Positions 36,755-45,885 are shown, numbered from the stretch's first letter. The stretch: DNA of 64,000 nucleotides from Nocardia flavorosea (GCF_015477805.1 NZ_JADLQL010000003.1:620001-684000), one strand, 5' to 3'. Made by a program: numbers and translations. The notes: a model not told the origin generated them from the sequence alone.

Positions 36755-38392
36755 ATGGCGCACGACCGAGCCGGGCGACCCGCCCGCCCCGGCGATCTGG
36801 TGGACGTACCGGGGCTGGTGACCGCCTATTACAGTCGCGTTCCCGACCCGGGCGAACCGGATCAGCAAGTGGTGTTCGGAACCTCCGGGCACCGCGGTTC
36901 GAGCCTGGATGCGACGTTCAACGAGGCGCATATCCTGGCGATCACGCAGGCCGTCGTCGAATACCGTGCCACCCGCGGAATCGCGGGGCCGGTGTACCTC
37001 GCTCGCGATACCCATGCGCTGTCCGAACCGGCATGGACGACCGTGCTCGAAGTTCTGGCCGGCAACGATATCGCTGCCGTGGTGGATTCCCGCGGTCGCT
37101 ACACCCCGACGCCCGCACTCAGCCACGCCGTGGTCCGCCACAACCGCGACAGTTCCCGGCCGCAGGCCGACGGCATCGTGGTCACCCCGTCGCATAACCC
37201 ACCGCGCGACGGCGGCATCAAATACAACCCGCCGCACGGCGGCCCGGCCGATACCGGTGCCACCGACGCCATCGCCGAACGCGCCAACGAACTGCTGCGC
37301 GGCGGCCTGGCCGGAGTGAAACGGGCCCCGCTGGCGCAGGCGATGGCCGCCGTCGGCCGCTACGACTTCCTCGACCACTACGTCGCCGATCTGCCCGCGG
37401 TGCTCAACCTCGACGCCATCCGCGGCGCGGGGATCCGCCTCGGCGCCGACCCGATGGGCGGCGCCAGCGTCGACTACTGGGAGGAAATCGGGCAGCGCTA
37501 CGACCTCGAACTCGAGGTCGTGAATCCCGGCGTCGACCCGACCTGGCGTTTCATGACACTCGACGGCGACGGCCAGATCCGGATGGATCCCTCGTCCCCG
37601 CATGCGATGGCATCGCTGGTCTCGATCCGCGACGACTACGACATCTCCACCGGTAACGACGCCGACGCCGACCGGCACGGGATCGTCACACCCGACGGTG
37701 GCCTGATGAACCCGAATCATTTCCTCGCCGTCGCGATCGACTACCTGGTGGCGAACCGGCACCGCTGGGACGCGCTGACCAAGATCGGCAAGACGGCCGT
37801 GACCTCCGCGATGATCGACCGGGTCGTCCGGGTGCTGGGGCGTGACGTCTACGAGGTTCCGGTCGGATTCAAATGGTTCGTACCCGGCCTGTTCAGCGGC
37901 AGCCTCGCCTTCGGTGGTGAGGAGAGCGCCGGTGCCTCCTTCCTGCGGATGGACGGTTCCGTGTGGACCACCGAGAAGGACGGCATCCTGCTCGCTCTGC
38001 TGGCCGCCGAGATCGCCGCCGTCACCGGCCAGAGCCCCTCGGCCCGCTACCTCGAACTGGAACGCAACCACGGCAGCCCCGCCTACGCCCGGATCGACGC
38101 GCCCGCCGACGCGGGGCAGAAGAAACTCCTGTCCGCGCTCGACCCCGGCCAGGTCACCGCCACCGATATCGCGGGCGAACCGATCACCGAGGTCGCCACC
38201 CGGGCGCGCGGCAACGGCGCCGCGCTGGGTGGCTTGAAGGTGAGCACGGAAAACGCCTGGTTCGCGGCGCGCCCGTCGGGCACCGAGAACAAATACAAGA
38301 TCTACGCGGAGTCCTTCCACGGACCCGACCATTTGGAACAGGTCCAGGAAGCGGCGCGCGAGCTGGTCGGGAGAGTGCTGGCCGCCGGCTGA
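36755..38392 (+). CDS. pgm: Phosphoglucomutase, alpha-D-glucose type
   Basis: Interconverts glucose-1- and glucose-6-phosphate, feeding glycogen, trehalose and cell-wall precursors. 545 residues from ATG at 36755 (GGGAG upstream). Catalytic Ser146 is in TPSHNPP, the metal loop is DADADRHG, the sugar loop GEESAG and the phosphate loop RPSGTE. Neighbouring crcB genes repeat the order seen at Rv3068c-Rv3070 in M. tuberculosis. Confidence 0.95.
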   Translation: MAHDRAGRPARPGDLVDVPGLVTAYYSRVPDPGEPDQQVVFGTSGHRGSSLDATFNEAHILAITQAVVEYRATRGIAGPVYLARDTHALSEPAWTTVLEVLAGNDIAAVVDSRGRYTPTPALSHAVVRHNRDSSRPQADGIVVTPSHNPPRDGGIKYNPPHGGPADTGATDAIAERANELLRGGLAGVKRAPLAQAMAAVGRYDFLDHYVADLPAVLNLDAIRGAGIRLGADPMGGASVDYWEEIGQRYDLELEVVNPGVDPTWRFMTLDGDGQIRMDPSSPHAMASLVSIRDDYDISTGNDADADRHGIVTPDGGLMNPNHFLAVAIDYLVANRHRWDALTKIGKTAVTSAMIDRVVRVLGRDVYEVPVGFKWFVPGLFSGSLAFGGEESAGASFLRMDGSVWTTEKDGILLALLAAEIAAVTGQSPSARYLELERNHGSPAYARIDAPADAGQKKLLSALDPGQVTATDIAGEPITEVATRARGNGAALGGLKVSTENAWFAARPSGTENKYKIYAESFHGPDHLEQVQEAARELVGRVLAAG

Positions 38393-38482
38393 GCGATACA
38401 CGCCGGAGCAGGCCGGCCCGCCGCCGACAGACGAAGAATCCGGATCGCAGAACGGAAGCCGTGCCGACGCGCCCGGCCGGGA

Positions 38483-39964
38483 ATGGTGACGGTCGCCGCG
38501 GTGTTGCATGCCTGGGTGAGTGGTGAGGCCGTAGCAAACGATCGACCCGGATCCGGGAGTACGAACGGATCAGCCGGGTCCGAGGCGGTGGCCCGGCCCT
38601 CCGTGCTGCGTCGATTCCGCCGGCGCGAACACCCGACCGGGAAAACCGCCAAGCCGCCGCTGCCGAGCGAAATCTGGGTGCTGATCGCCGCAGCGTTCTG
38701 TGTCGCGATCGGGTTCGGCCTGGTCGCGCCGGTATTGCCGCAGTTCGCGCTGAGCTTCGGGGTCGGGGTGGCCGCGGCGTCCGCGATCGTCAGCGCGTTC
38801 GCCGCCATGCGGCTGCTGTTCGCGCCCGTGAGCGGGCGGCTGGTGCAGATGCTGGGGGAGCGGCGGATCTATCTGGTCGGCCTGTTGATCGTCGCGATCT
38901 CCACGGGCGCGAGCGCATTCGCCCAGACCTACTGGCAGCTGATGGTGCTGCGTTCGCTGGGCGGAATCGGTTCGACCATGTTCACCGTGTCCTCGATGGC
39001 CCTGGTGATCCGGCTGTCCCCGCCCACCGAACGCGGCCGCGTCACCGGCCTGTGGTCGACCTGTTTCCTGATCGGCGGACTGTCCGGGCCGCTGGTCGGC
39101 GGGGCGCTGGCCGGATTCGGTCTGCGTGCCCCCTTCCTGATCTACGCGATCGCACTGCTCCTCGCCGTCGCGGTGGTGTACTTCAATCTGCGGGATTCGC
39201 GAATCACCGAGGCCGAATCCGCCGGCGATGCCGCCACCGTGAGTTTCGTGCAGGGTCTGGCCCGGCCCGAATACCGTGCAGCGCTGTGGTCCAACTTCGC
39301 CAACGGGGCCGCCGTGTTCGGCGTCCGGATGGCCCTCGTTCCGCTGCTGGTGGTGGAGGTTCTCGGGCAGCCGTCCGGTATGGCCGGGGTGGCGCTCACC
39401 GTTTTCGCCGCCGGTAACGCGACCGTCCTGTTCTTCTCCGGGCGGCTCTCCGACACCTACGGCCGCCGCCCCCTGCTGATCGCCGGAGCCCTGGTGTGCG
39501 CGGTCGGCACCACCGGTCTCGGCCTGTCCCCGAACCTGGCGTGGCTACTGGTCACCTCGTTCGTGGCCGGTGTCGGATCGGGCCTGTTCACCCCCGCTCA
39601 GCAGGCCGCCGTCGGCGATATCATCGGCTCCCGCGCGCGCGGCGGCACCATGCTCGCCGGATTCCAGATGTCTCAGGACCTGGGCACCGTTCTCGGGCCC
39701 ATCGTGGTCGGCGCGATCGCCCAGCAGCTGGGTTACGGTGCCGGGCTCGCCGCCACCGGCTCCCTGCTGGCCGTGGCCGCTATCGCCTGGTTCGTCGTTC
39801 CGGAACCGATGAAGCGGGCGAGCCTCGCACCCGAACCGGAGTCGCCGGGGACGGTCGAACATCCGGCACCGGCCGTGGCCGAGGCCGCCGAGGACACCCA
39901 CCACCCAGCCTCCGCCCGCGCCGCAGAGCCCGCAGCCGAGGATCGCGCGAACTCGAAACACTGA
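38483..39964 (+). CDS. MFS transporter
   Basis: 493 residues at most, with about 12 hydrophobic helices from residue 64 and a hydrophilic acidic C-terminal tail (about 450-493). The loop motifs are GRLVQMLGERR and GRLSDTYGRRPL. The true start is unclear: ATG at 38483 or GTG at 38516; the first 60 residues are polar. Probably an exporter of drugs or metabolites. Confidence 0.83.
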   Translation: MVTVAAVLHAWVSGEAVANDRPGSGSTNGSAGSEAVARPSVLRRFRRREHPTGKTAKPPLPSEIWVLIAAAFCVAIGFGLVAPVLPQFALSFGVGVAAASAIVSAFAAMRLLFAPVSGRLVQMLGERRIYLVGLLIVAISTGASAFAQTYWQLMVLRSLGGIGSTMFTVSSMALVIRLSPPTERGRVTGLWSTCFLIGGLSGPLVGGALAGFGLRAPFLIYAIALLLAVAVVYFNLRDSRITEAESAGDAATVSFVQGLARPEYRAALWSNFANGAAVFGVRMALVPLLVVEVLGQPSGMAGVALTVFAAGNATVLFFSGRLSDTYGRRPLLIAGALVCAVGTTGLGLSPNLAWLLVTSFVAGVGSGLFTPAQQAAVGDIIGSRARGGTMLAGFQMSQDLGTVLGPIVVGAIAQQLGYGAGLAATGSLLAVAAIAWFVVPEPMKRASLAPEPESPGTVEHPAPAVAEAAEDTHHPASARAAEPAAEDRANSKH

Positions 39965-40021
39965 ACTCCGGCGACACCGGGTGCGCGTGACCGATTCGCC
40001 CGGATACGGCAGAGTGGTCGC

Positions 40022-40756
40022 GTGAGCAAACCGCCGTCCGATTACACCCCCCGGCCCATGTCCAGCGGGACTACCTACGCCCTGGGCGGGGTGGCGCTGG
40101 CACTGATCGCGCTGATCGTCTTCTTCGCCTTCCGCTGGGGAACCGGTGGCGCCGAGGTCCGCAACGACGGCTACGGCTCGGTTCGCAACACCGCGGTGAC
40201 GGCCGCGGTACAGAGCGACGGCGGCGTCCGCCTCGGCCTGCCCGACGCCCCGAAAACGCTCGAAATCTACGAAGACCCCATATGCCCCGGCTGCGGCAGC
40301 CTCGAGCACCTCTACGGCCAGGAGATCGCCCAGAAAATCGACGAGGGCAAACTCGCCGTCCGCTACCGCTTCGTGAATTTCCTCGACAGCGAATCCGACA
40401 GCGGCGACTACTCCACCCGCGCCACCGCCGCCCTGCAATGCGTCGCGGCCACCGGCTCCGGTGTCACCTACTCGAAGTTCCACGACACCCTCCTGACTGA
40501 CCGGCAGCCGGAGGAAGGCTCCGGCCTCACCGACGAGGAGCTCGCCACCACAGCCGCCGAATCCGGCGCCCCGCAGTCCGCTCGCGACTGCATCACCACC
40601 GGCGCCCGCCTCGACGACGCGCGCACCCAGGCCACCGCAGCCGTCGAAGACCTCCAGGCCGCACTCGACGGCGACGCCGCGACCCCGAGTGTGTTCGATG
40701 TCGCAACCGAGCTCGACACCCAGAACCAGGAATGGGTCCAGCAGGTGGCCCCCTGA
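40022..40756 (+). CDS. Membrane-anchored DsbA-like thioredoxin-fold protein
   Basis: 244 residues, GTG start at 40022. One N-terminal helix at about 19-40 anchors it, and the extracytoplasmic thioredoxin fold carries the active site CPGC in EDPICPGCGSLE. Further cysteines (LQCVAA, RDCITT) are in the helical insertion. It should handle disulfides of exported proteins. It lies 57 bp after the MFS gene and just before a tRNA gene. Confidence 0.88.
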   Translation: MSKPPSDYTPRPMSSGTTYALGGVALALIALIVFFAFRWGTGGAEVRNDGYGSVRNTAVTAAVQSDGGVRLGLPDAPKTLEIYEDPICPGCGSLEHLYGQEIAQKIDEGKLAVRYRFVNFLDSESDSGDYSTRATAALQCVAATGSGVTYSKFHDTLLTDRQPEEGSGLTDEELATTAAESGAPQSARDCITTGARLDDARTQATAAVEDLQAALDGDAATPSVFDVATELDTQNQEWVQQVAP

Positions 40757-40850
40757 CCTCACCGTTCCCGCGAAATCCAGCCGATTTGGTGCCTGACGTG
40801 GAGGTGGTGTAACTTCGTTCAGGCAGCCGGGGAACCGGTAGCAACCATCC

Positions 40851-40923
40851 GGGGCTATGGCGCAGCTGGTAGCGCACCACACTGGCAGTGTGGGGGTCAG
40901 GGGTTCGAGTCCCCTTAGCTCCA
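40851..40923 (+). tRNA. tRNA-Ala (anticodon GGC)
   Basis: All arms fold: acceptor GGGGCTA with TAGCTCC including the alanine identity pair G3-U70, D arm, anticodon stem CCACA/TGTGG with loop CTGGCAG (anticodon at 40884-40886), and T arm AGGGG/CCCCT with TTCGAGT. Discriminator is A; CCA is not encoded. Downstream lies the decayed accessory region, so this gene may be an integration site, although no repeated 3' end was found. Confidence 0.97.
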
Positions 40924-40929
40924 CAATAG

Positions 40930-40962
40930 GTGAACTCCCAGGTTAGAGGCATGGGAGTTCAC
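40930..40962 (+). terminator. Terminator of tRNA-Ala
   Basis: A perfect 11-bp stem GTGAACTCCCA (40930-40940 with 40952-40962) over an 11-base loop, followed by TGTTGTT. Confidence 0.8.
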
Positions 40963-41111
40963 TGTTGTTCAGTGAACGCTCGGTCTGGACGGGGCGCTGA
41001 GCGGGGGAAATTCTGGTTGTGAGGGGTTCTAGTTCCCTTAAGGTGTCTTGCGTTTGTTCCTGGTGTTGATCAGGACAGGAGTTCGGTCGGCTGGCTGCTC
41101 GCTGTTGTGAG

Positions 41112-41246
41112 TCAGGGCTGGGTGCGTCCGTGTCGCGGGTGCGGACTTCCCGTTCGAGCTGACAAGTAAGCGCGGCCGGAGGTCATTGTGAACATGCTGA
41201 CCGCGATTCCCGCCACCATCGACTCCAGAATGGTTCGACGGTTCAC
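41112..41246 (-). pseudogene. Possible remnant of a Tat-exported protein
   Basis: 44 codons from GTG at 41246. The opening NRRTILESMVAGIAVSMFT looks like a twin-arginine signal peptide (RR followed by a hydrophobic stretch), but the frame stops 20 residues after it. No ribosome-binding site. It overlaps the stop of the SDR remnant. Probably the 5' scrap of a lost gene. Confidence 0.3.
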
Positions 41247-41811
41247 GGTGGTCGGTGAGCGTGTCCGGCGGTGAGTGGCGCCTGTTCGCGGTTGACGGGG
41301 GTGAGGTCGGTTTGTACGAAGCCCGGGCATACCGATGTCGCTGTGATGTCGGTGTCGCGTAGCTTCTTGGACAGGGCGATCGTGACGGCGTTGAGTGCTG
41401 CTTTGGAGCTCTGGTAGGCGGGCACGACCATGCCGTAGTACGGGGATTCCGGATTCAGCTGCTCGTTCAGTGATCCCATTGTGGTGGAAATGTTCACGAT
41501 GCGTCCCGCGGAGCTCGTGCGCAGCATCGGAAGGAGCGCTTCGATCATGGCGACCGCGCCGGAGACGTTGGTGGCGAACGTTTCCTGGAACAATCGGGCC
41601 GAGGCGAATTCGTGTGGTTCGCCGTCGGTGGCTTCCGGCAGGATGCCGGCATTGTTGATCAGGTCGAGGGTGCCGAAATTCTGGCGCACCCATTCGGCCG
41701 CGTGCTCGACGCTGTGGGTGTCGGTGACGTCGAGCTCGATCCCGTAGGCTTCGTACCCTTTCGCCACGAGCGTGGCTGCCGCGTCTTTGGCTTCGGCTTC
41801 CCGGCGCGAGT
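41243..41811 (-). pseudogene. Short-chain dehydrogenase, truncated at both ends
   Basis: The body of a classical SDR: NNAGILPEA, NISTTMGSLNEQL, catalytic YQSSKAAL and CPGFVQTDLTPVNREQAPLT are all present. The N-terminal Rossmann loop (GxxxGxG) is missing: the frame reads back to DSRREAEAKDAAAT and then runs into the opposite-strand MarR gene at about 41812. The C-terminus ends abruptly in GHAHRPP where homologues have about 25 more residues. Without its cofactor loop it cannot work. Confidence 0.8.
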
Positions 41812-41814
41812 CGC

Positions 41815-42228
41815 GTGACGCGCCTGGCGCGGATATGGAACAGCGAGATCGCGGAGTTCTTCGCCGAACACGATCTCGACCTGGGGGAGGCTGATGTCCT
41901 GACCACCCTCCGACGTGCCGGCGCGCCTTACGAACTGACTGCCGGGGCGCTGGTTCGCGCTTCGATGGTCACCTCCGGAGCCATCACCAAACGTATCGAC
42001 CGGATGACGGCCAAGGGGCTTCTCACGCGAGTGCCGCCTAGCACCGACCGGCGAACCGTTCTGATCCGGCTCTCGCCCCGCGGCAAGGAGGTCATCGACG
42101 ATTTGTTTGCCGACCACATCGCCAACAATGCTCGCCTCCTGCAGCCTCTCGACCGGGCGCACACCGAGCAGCTGGCAGACGCGCTCCGCACGCTGCTGCG
42201 CTTCCTCGGTGACACCTCGCTCACCTGA
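41815..42228 (+). pseudogene. MarR-family regulator lacking its N-terminus
   Basis: 137 codons from GTG at 41815. The winged helix is intact (LTAGALVRASMVTSGAITKR, DRRTVLIRLSPRGKEV), but the family usually has 20-40 residues before VTRLARIWNSEIAEFF, including the first dimerisation helix. The sequence just before the GTG belongs to the opposite-strand SDR. It may still be translated, but has lost its promoter. Probably once the divergent regulator of that SDR. Confidence 0.7.
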
Positions 42229-42348
42229 AGTCGCGGATGCGTGGGGGCCCAGGTGTTTCCGGCCTGATCCGCTGACCCGATGGTCGGTGGCAGGCGTGAG
42301 GACGTCACTGGATGCCGTGGCGTAGAAGACCGAGGCGTAGATTCGGCG

Positions 42349-42978
42349 TCAAGTCGATCGCGGGACAGTCGGCGGCACTGCCCGCGGGTCGGGTGGCTGG
42401 CTCTGCTGGATCCCGGCGAGAAGCCAGCCCAATCCTTGGTCGAAGTTGTCCCGCAGCGCCTTGGGGGTCGGCTGGTGTTCGGTGTAGTTTTCCGAGGGCA
42501 GGCCGCTGGTGAACGCGGCGAAGCCGATTGTGTAAACGATCAGGACGCGCAGAGCATCGGCCGCGGCGGGTTCGGGAACATCTGCTCGGCGCAGGACATC
42601 GATCGCGATGGCGCCGAGGCGCTGTGCGTTGGGGCCGCGCGCGCCCTGACGGCCCAAGTAGAACGGCACCAGGTCGGAGTGGGCCAAGAGCGCGTTGTAG
42701 GTCGAAGCCATGAGTTGGTGCAGGGCGGCAACGGGGTTTTCTATGTCGGGCGCCGGCGAATCGACTGCCGCAAGCACGTCGTCGAGTAGATCGTCGATCA
42801 GTGCCGTCTTGTTCGCGACGTGGCTGTAGAGGGCATTCGGGGCGACGTCGAGTCGCTTGGCCAAGGAGCGCATCGTCAAGGCCGACAACCCCTTCTCCGC
42901 CAAGACTTCCCGGGCCGCGCCGAGTACGGCCGCATGGGTGAGGCCGGCTCTGTGGCCGGGAGCGCGACTGCGTTCCAC
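42349..42978 (-). CDS. TetR-family regulator
   Basis: 209 residues, GTG start at 42978. HTH with ALTMRSLAKRLDVAPNALYSHVANK (about 33-57). Divergent from the dehalogenase-like gene with only 58 bp between, which is filled by the 38-bp palindrome at 42985-43022. It therefore very likely represses its own gene and the hydrolase. It looks intact although it lies among decayed genes. Confidence 0.88.
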   Translation of the reverse strand: MERSRAPGHRAGLTHAAVLGAAREVLAEKGLSALTMRSLAKRLDVAPNALYSHVANKTALIDDLLDDVLAAVDSPAPDIENPVAALHQLMASTYNALLAHSDLVPFYLGRQGARGPNAQRLGAIAIDVLRRADVPEPAAADALRVLIVYTIGFAAFTSGLPSENYTEHQPTPKALRDNFDQGLGWLLAGIQQSQPPDPRAVPPTVPRST

Positions 42979-42984
42979 CCGATT

Positions 42985-43022
42985 ACTGTACAGTGCCCAA
43001 TATGAATTGGACGTTGTACAGT
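42985..43022. promoter_or_regulatory. 38-bp palindromic operator, TetR / hydrolase
   Basis: Two 17-bp arms around ATGA: ACTGTACAGTGCCCAAT and, reversed, ACTGTACAACGTCCAAT, matching at 13 of 17 positions. The inner part CCAAT-N4-ATTGG and the outer ACTGTACA are both perfect. TTGGAC (43007-43012) could be the -35 and TATTAC (43028-43033) the -10 of the hydrolase gene, so the operator covers the promoter. Confidence 0.85.
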
Positions 43023-43036
43023 TTGAGTATTACAGC

Positions 43037-43921
43037 ATGAACGGCATTCCAGGGTTCGTCGAGCAGACGGTGTCGGTGAACGGCGCCGGCGTGCATGTGG
43101 TTCAGGGGGGTACCGGCCATCCGGTACTGCTGCTACACGGTTTTCCGCAAACTCATCTCGTGTGGCGGCATGTGGCGGTGTCGCTGGCCGAGGACTACCG
43201 AGTGGTGTGCGCGGACCTCCCGGGCTACGGCGCCAGCGACCCACCCGCCGGGGATGACAGCCCTGCGCATTACGCCAAGCGGGTCACCGCGGCGACGATG
43301 GTCGCTGTGATGCGCGAACTCGGCCACGAGCAGTTCAGCGTTATTGGGCACGACCGCGGCGCTCTGGTGGCGCTCCGGGCGGCGCTCGACCATCCAGATG
43401 TCATCGAGCATGTCGGTGTACTCGACGTGATTCCCACCGTTGACAACTGGGCTGCGCTCAACGGTGTCGGTGGGGTGTTCGCGTTCCATCTGTACCTCCT
43501 CGCCCAACCATCCGACCTGCCCGAACGGATGATCGCCGCCGATCCGGACACGTTCTTCGGGCATTTCCTGGATACCTGGACAGCCTCGGCGGAGGCGATC
43601 CCCACCGGAATCCGGGACGTCTACCTGGCCGCGGTGCGCGCTCCGCAAGCGATCCATGCCATCTGTCAGGACTACCGCGCCAGCGCGTTCGTCGACGCAG
43701 AACACGACCGCAGGGACCGCGACGCCGACCGCCGGTTGACGATGCCTGCCTTGGCGATGTGGCAGGATCCGGGCGACACCGTACTGCCCTTCGATCCTCA
43801 GCGGATATGGTCCGACTGGGCGCTTGACCTGCGCACCCATGTCCTGCCCTGCGGGCATTTCCTCCCCGAGGAATGTCCTGCCGAAGTCACCGCTGCCATT
43901 CGTGACCTCATCGGCAATTGA
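43037..43921 (+). CDS. Alpha/beta hydrolase, haloacetate-dehalogenase-like
   Basis: 294 residues from ATG at 43037. Oxyanion motif HGFPQTH at 34-40; nucleophile motif GHDRGA with Asp106, as in fluoroacetate dehalogenases and related epoxide hydrolases; acidic residue in WQDPGD and histidine in CGHFLPEE near 271-278. It probably hydrolyses a halogenated or epoxide substrate. No ribosome-binding site precedes the ATG and a -10-like box lies seven bases upstream, so the mRNA may be leaderless. Controlled by the divergent TetR. Confidence 0.85.
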   Translation: MNGIPGFVEQTVSVNGAGVHVVQGGTGHPVLLLHGFPQTHLVWRHVAVSLAEDYRVVCADLPGYGASDPPAGDDSPAHYAKRVTAATMVAVMRELGHEQFSVIGHDRGALVALRAALDHPDVIEHVGVLDVIPTVDNWAALNGVGGVFAFHLYLLAQPSDLPERMIAADPDTFFGHFLDTWTASAEAIPTGIRDVYLAAVRAPQAIHAICQDYRASAFVDAEHDRRDRDADRRLTMPALAMWQDPGDTVLPFDPQRIWSDWALDLRTHVLPCGHFLPEECPAEVTAAIRDLIGN

Positions 43922-44277
43922 ACCCTGGGCGCTCCTGTTCCGGTAATACAGTCGACGGCAAACTGGTGTCGAGTCTGCGGCTGCGGCCAGGTGCGCCGCT
44001 CCAGATGAGATCGTCGCTGCCGATGTCGTTTTCACCGCTGTAGTAGCGCCGCCGAGATGATCGGAAACGCGCAGGCTTCCGCTCGAGTGGCCGACTCGGC
44101 AAATCGGGTAGCTCTGGTGGCAACGGAGGGCGGTTGCTGTGGACCGGTCGGGTTGGCTCGTCCCATTGATTACGGGCGACGTCGTCCGTGGGTGGGTGTC
44201 TCGCGTCTGTACTCGACGTTCGCGGAGTTTGGTCAGGACGGTGCCCTCTCGTCACGAGGCGACAGGGTAGCCGTTGA
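43922..44277. other. Non-coding or degraded stretch, 356 bp
   Basis: Only frames without recognisable motifs are present. It sits between the hydrolase gene and the 3' end of the broken HTH gene; likely degraded accessory DNA. Confidence 0.4.
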
Positions 44278-44739
44278 TCACACTCGTGCTCGCCCGTGAG
44301 AATCCCGTCTGGGTATTCCGTACCGACGCAGTGCAGCGAGGACAGTGGTGTGGTCGACGTTGAGATGGTTGCCGACGCGAGCCAGTGACCAGCCGAGTTT
44401 CTAGAGGTGGATGGCGGTGTCGATCTGGTTGGGGGACAGGCCGCGGGCGCGCATCGGTACCTGGTGTCGGTGGAGGATGTTGCTGACTGTGCGTCGTTCG
44501 ATACCGAATCGGTCGGCCAGTTCGTACACGGTCGCTCCGGCCTGGTAGCCGGTGATCAGCTCCGCGACTTCCTCGGCGTCGAGTTGCCGGGCCCGCTGTG
44601 GTTCGGGTCGTTCCACCGGTGGCGGGGCCGGTGCTGTGGTGTCGGGTAGCTTCTGGATCAGGTTTTCCAGGGTTTCAGCCTGCGTTTCATTACTTCTACC
44701 TGCGGTTTCAGGGTTGTAGTAAGATCCCCCAAAGTCCAC
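44278..44739 (-). pseudogene. Recombinase-type HTH protein with an in-frame amber codon
   Basis: The frame from ATG at 44739 has a Hin-like HTH (VYELADRFGIERRTVSNILHR) and then TAG at 44401-44403. Beyond it the same frame continues with a second HTH (KLGWSLARVGNHLNVDHTTV) and ends RRDSHGRARV at 44278. Homologues carry both HTHs with a tyrosine-type codon at the TAG, so TAC or TAT to TAG is the likely lesion. Such tandem-HTH proteins accompany site-specific recombinases of actinobacterial mobile elements. The upper half may still be made. Confidence 0.7.
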
Positions 44740-44791
44740 CAGGAATTATATTCTTTTGGTATGCCCGATTTGCCGGGTTCTACGACAGTGA

Positions 44792-44820
44792 CCCTCACAC
44801 CAACAAAGCCGGTGTGAGGG
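44792..44820 (+). terminator. Strong hairpin with T-tract
   Basis: A perfect 10-bp stem CCCTCACACC (44792-44801 with 44811-44820) over nine bases, followed on the plus strand by TAGTTTT. There is no rightward gene ending nearby, so it probably terminated a gene that has been lost. Confidence 0.65.
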
Positions 44821-44903
44821 TAGTTTTCTGTCGGTGTGGTGGTCACCGGACCGGGGCCTCAGCTGCTCCTCTCGACGGATACATTCTCCTACGGCATATG
44901 ACC

Positions 44904-45077
44904 TAAGGAACGCCGACGTCGTAAGGCGGGTTGCACCGCGGTCCGTTCGGCTGCCACGAAGACGCCGGGACCTTGGTGATGAGGTGTCGGTGGTAGCCGT
45001 GCTGTTCGAGGCTGCCGACCGGCAGAATCGTGACCGAGGCGCCGCGGGCGTCCGGACGGACGCTCGTCGCCGCTCAC
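44904..45077 (-). pseudogene. N-terminal fragment of a creatininase-family gene
   Basis: After GTG at 45077 (SGDERPSG) the frame must shift to read GASVTILPVGSLEQHGYH, the opening strand and metal-site motif of creatininase-type amidohydrolases (usual form PVGSxEQHGxHLP). It then degenerates and stops at 44904, about 57 codons of an expected 230-260. It follows the NUDIX gene on the same strand, probably once in its operon. Confidence 0.65.
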
Positions 45078-45111
45078 CCGGCGCCGCCCGCGTCCACGAT
45101 GATCTCGCCGT

Positions 45112-45549
45112 TCAGGCGGCGTTTCGGTAGGTGGTGAGAGTCTGTTTGACGGCGTCGGTGACGGGCGGTTCTCCGGTGAGTGGGGTCCAGGTGTAGGCGT
45201 CGTGTTCGGTGAGCCGGACGGGTTCGGGGACGGCGCAGTGGACGGTGAAGTTGAATTGGCGGCTGTGTTTTCCGCTACCGGAGCAGTAGTCGAAGCTGTC
45301 GATGTAGCGACCGATGCCGGTAACCTGGAGGCCGGTTTCCTCTTCGACTTCACGGGCGAGTGCGTGGTCGAGGTTTTCGCCGGGTTCGACTTTGCCGCTG
45401 GGCAGTTCCCAGATGCCGCCCATGAAGTCGTCGCCGTGTCGGCGCAGCAGCAGGACGCGCCCGTCGTATTCGACGACCGCGCCGACGACGAGTTGCTGGA
45501 CGCCGTCGCGCTCGGCTTCGGTGATGAGGTCTTCGAGGTTGGTCGCCAT
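45112..45549 (-). CDS. NUDIX hydrolase
   Basis: 145 residues from ATG at 45549, eight bases after GGAAGG. The NUDIX box is complete: GKVEPGENLDHALAREVEEETGLQ matches G-x5-E-x7-REUxEExGU. It hydrolyses nucleoside-diphosphate-linked compounds; substrate unknown. It is the only intact member of a small cluster flanked by creatininase and hisS fragments. Confidence 0.88.
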   Translation of the reverse strand: MATNLEDLITEAERDGVQQLVVGAVVEYDGRVLLLRRHGDDFMGGIWELPSGKVEPGENLDHALAREVEEETGLQVTGIGRYIDSFDYCSGSGKHSRQFNFTVHCAVPEPVRLTEHDAYTWTPLTGEPPVTDAVKQTLTTYRNAA

Positions 45550-45676
45550 TGGGTTCATCCTTCCAGGTGGTGGGCGTGGTGGTGCAGGCGTTCGGCCTGC
45601 GGGAATTCGCCGGGGCCTTGAGCGAATTCGCCCGCGTATTCGCCCAGCTGCCCTCGAGATGTGAAGGACATACTTC

Positions 45677-45885
45677 GTGAAGGTTGACAACATCCCCGCC
45701 CGCGGCATGCGTGACCTACTCCCCGAGGAAGTCGCCACCCGCGACCATGTGCTGTCGACGATCACGCAGGTGTACCGCAACTTCGGCTACCGCCGCATCG
45801 AAACCACGCCCTCGAGAACATTACCCGCCTACAAGGCGGACAGGGCGGCGTGGACGAAAGACTCATTAACCAGGTCTGGTGGCCC
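45677..45885 (+). pseudogene. Histidyl-tRNA synthetase paralogue, N-terminal fragment
   Basis: GTG at 45677 starts a frame with IPARGMRDLLPEEVATRDHV and VYRNFGYRRIETT, the motif 1 region of HisRS. Near 45808 the frame changes by one base, after which LENITRLQGGQGGVDERLI continues the HisRS pattern, then homology ends at about 45885. Fewer than 70 of about 420 codons remain. Divergent from the NUDIX gene. A housekeeping hisS must exist elsewhere. Confidence 0.82.

Noticed and set aside
44658..44846. A 62-codon leftward frame
   Set aside because: Much of it is generated by the terminator hairpin at 44792-44820 and it overlaps the HTH gene; no ribosome-binding site.
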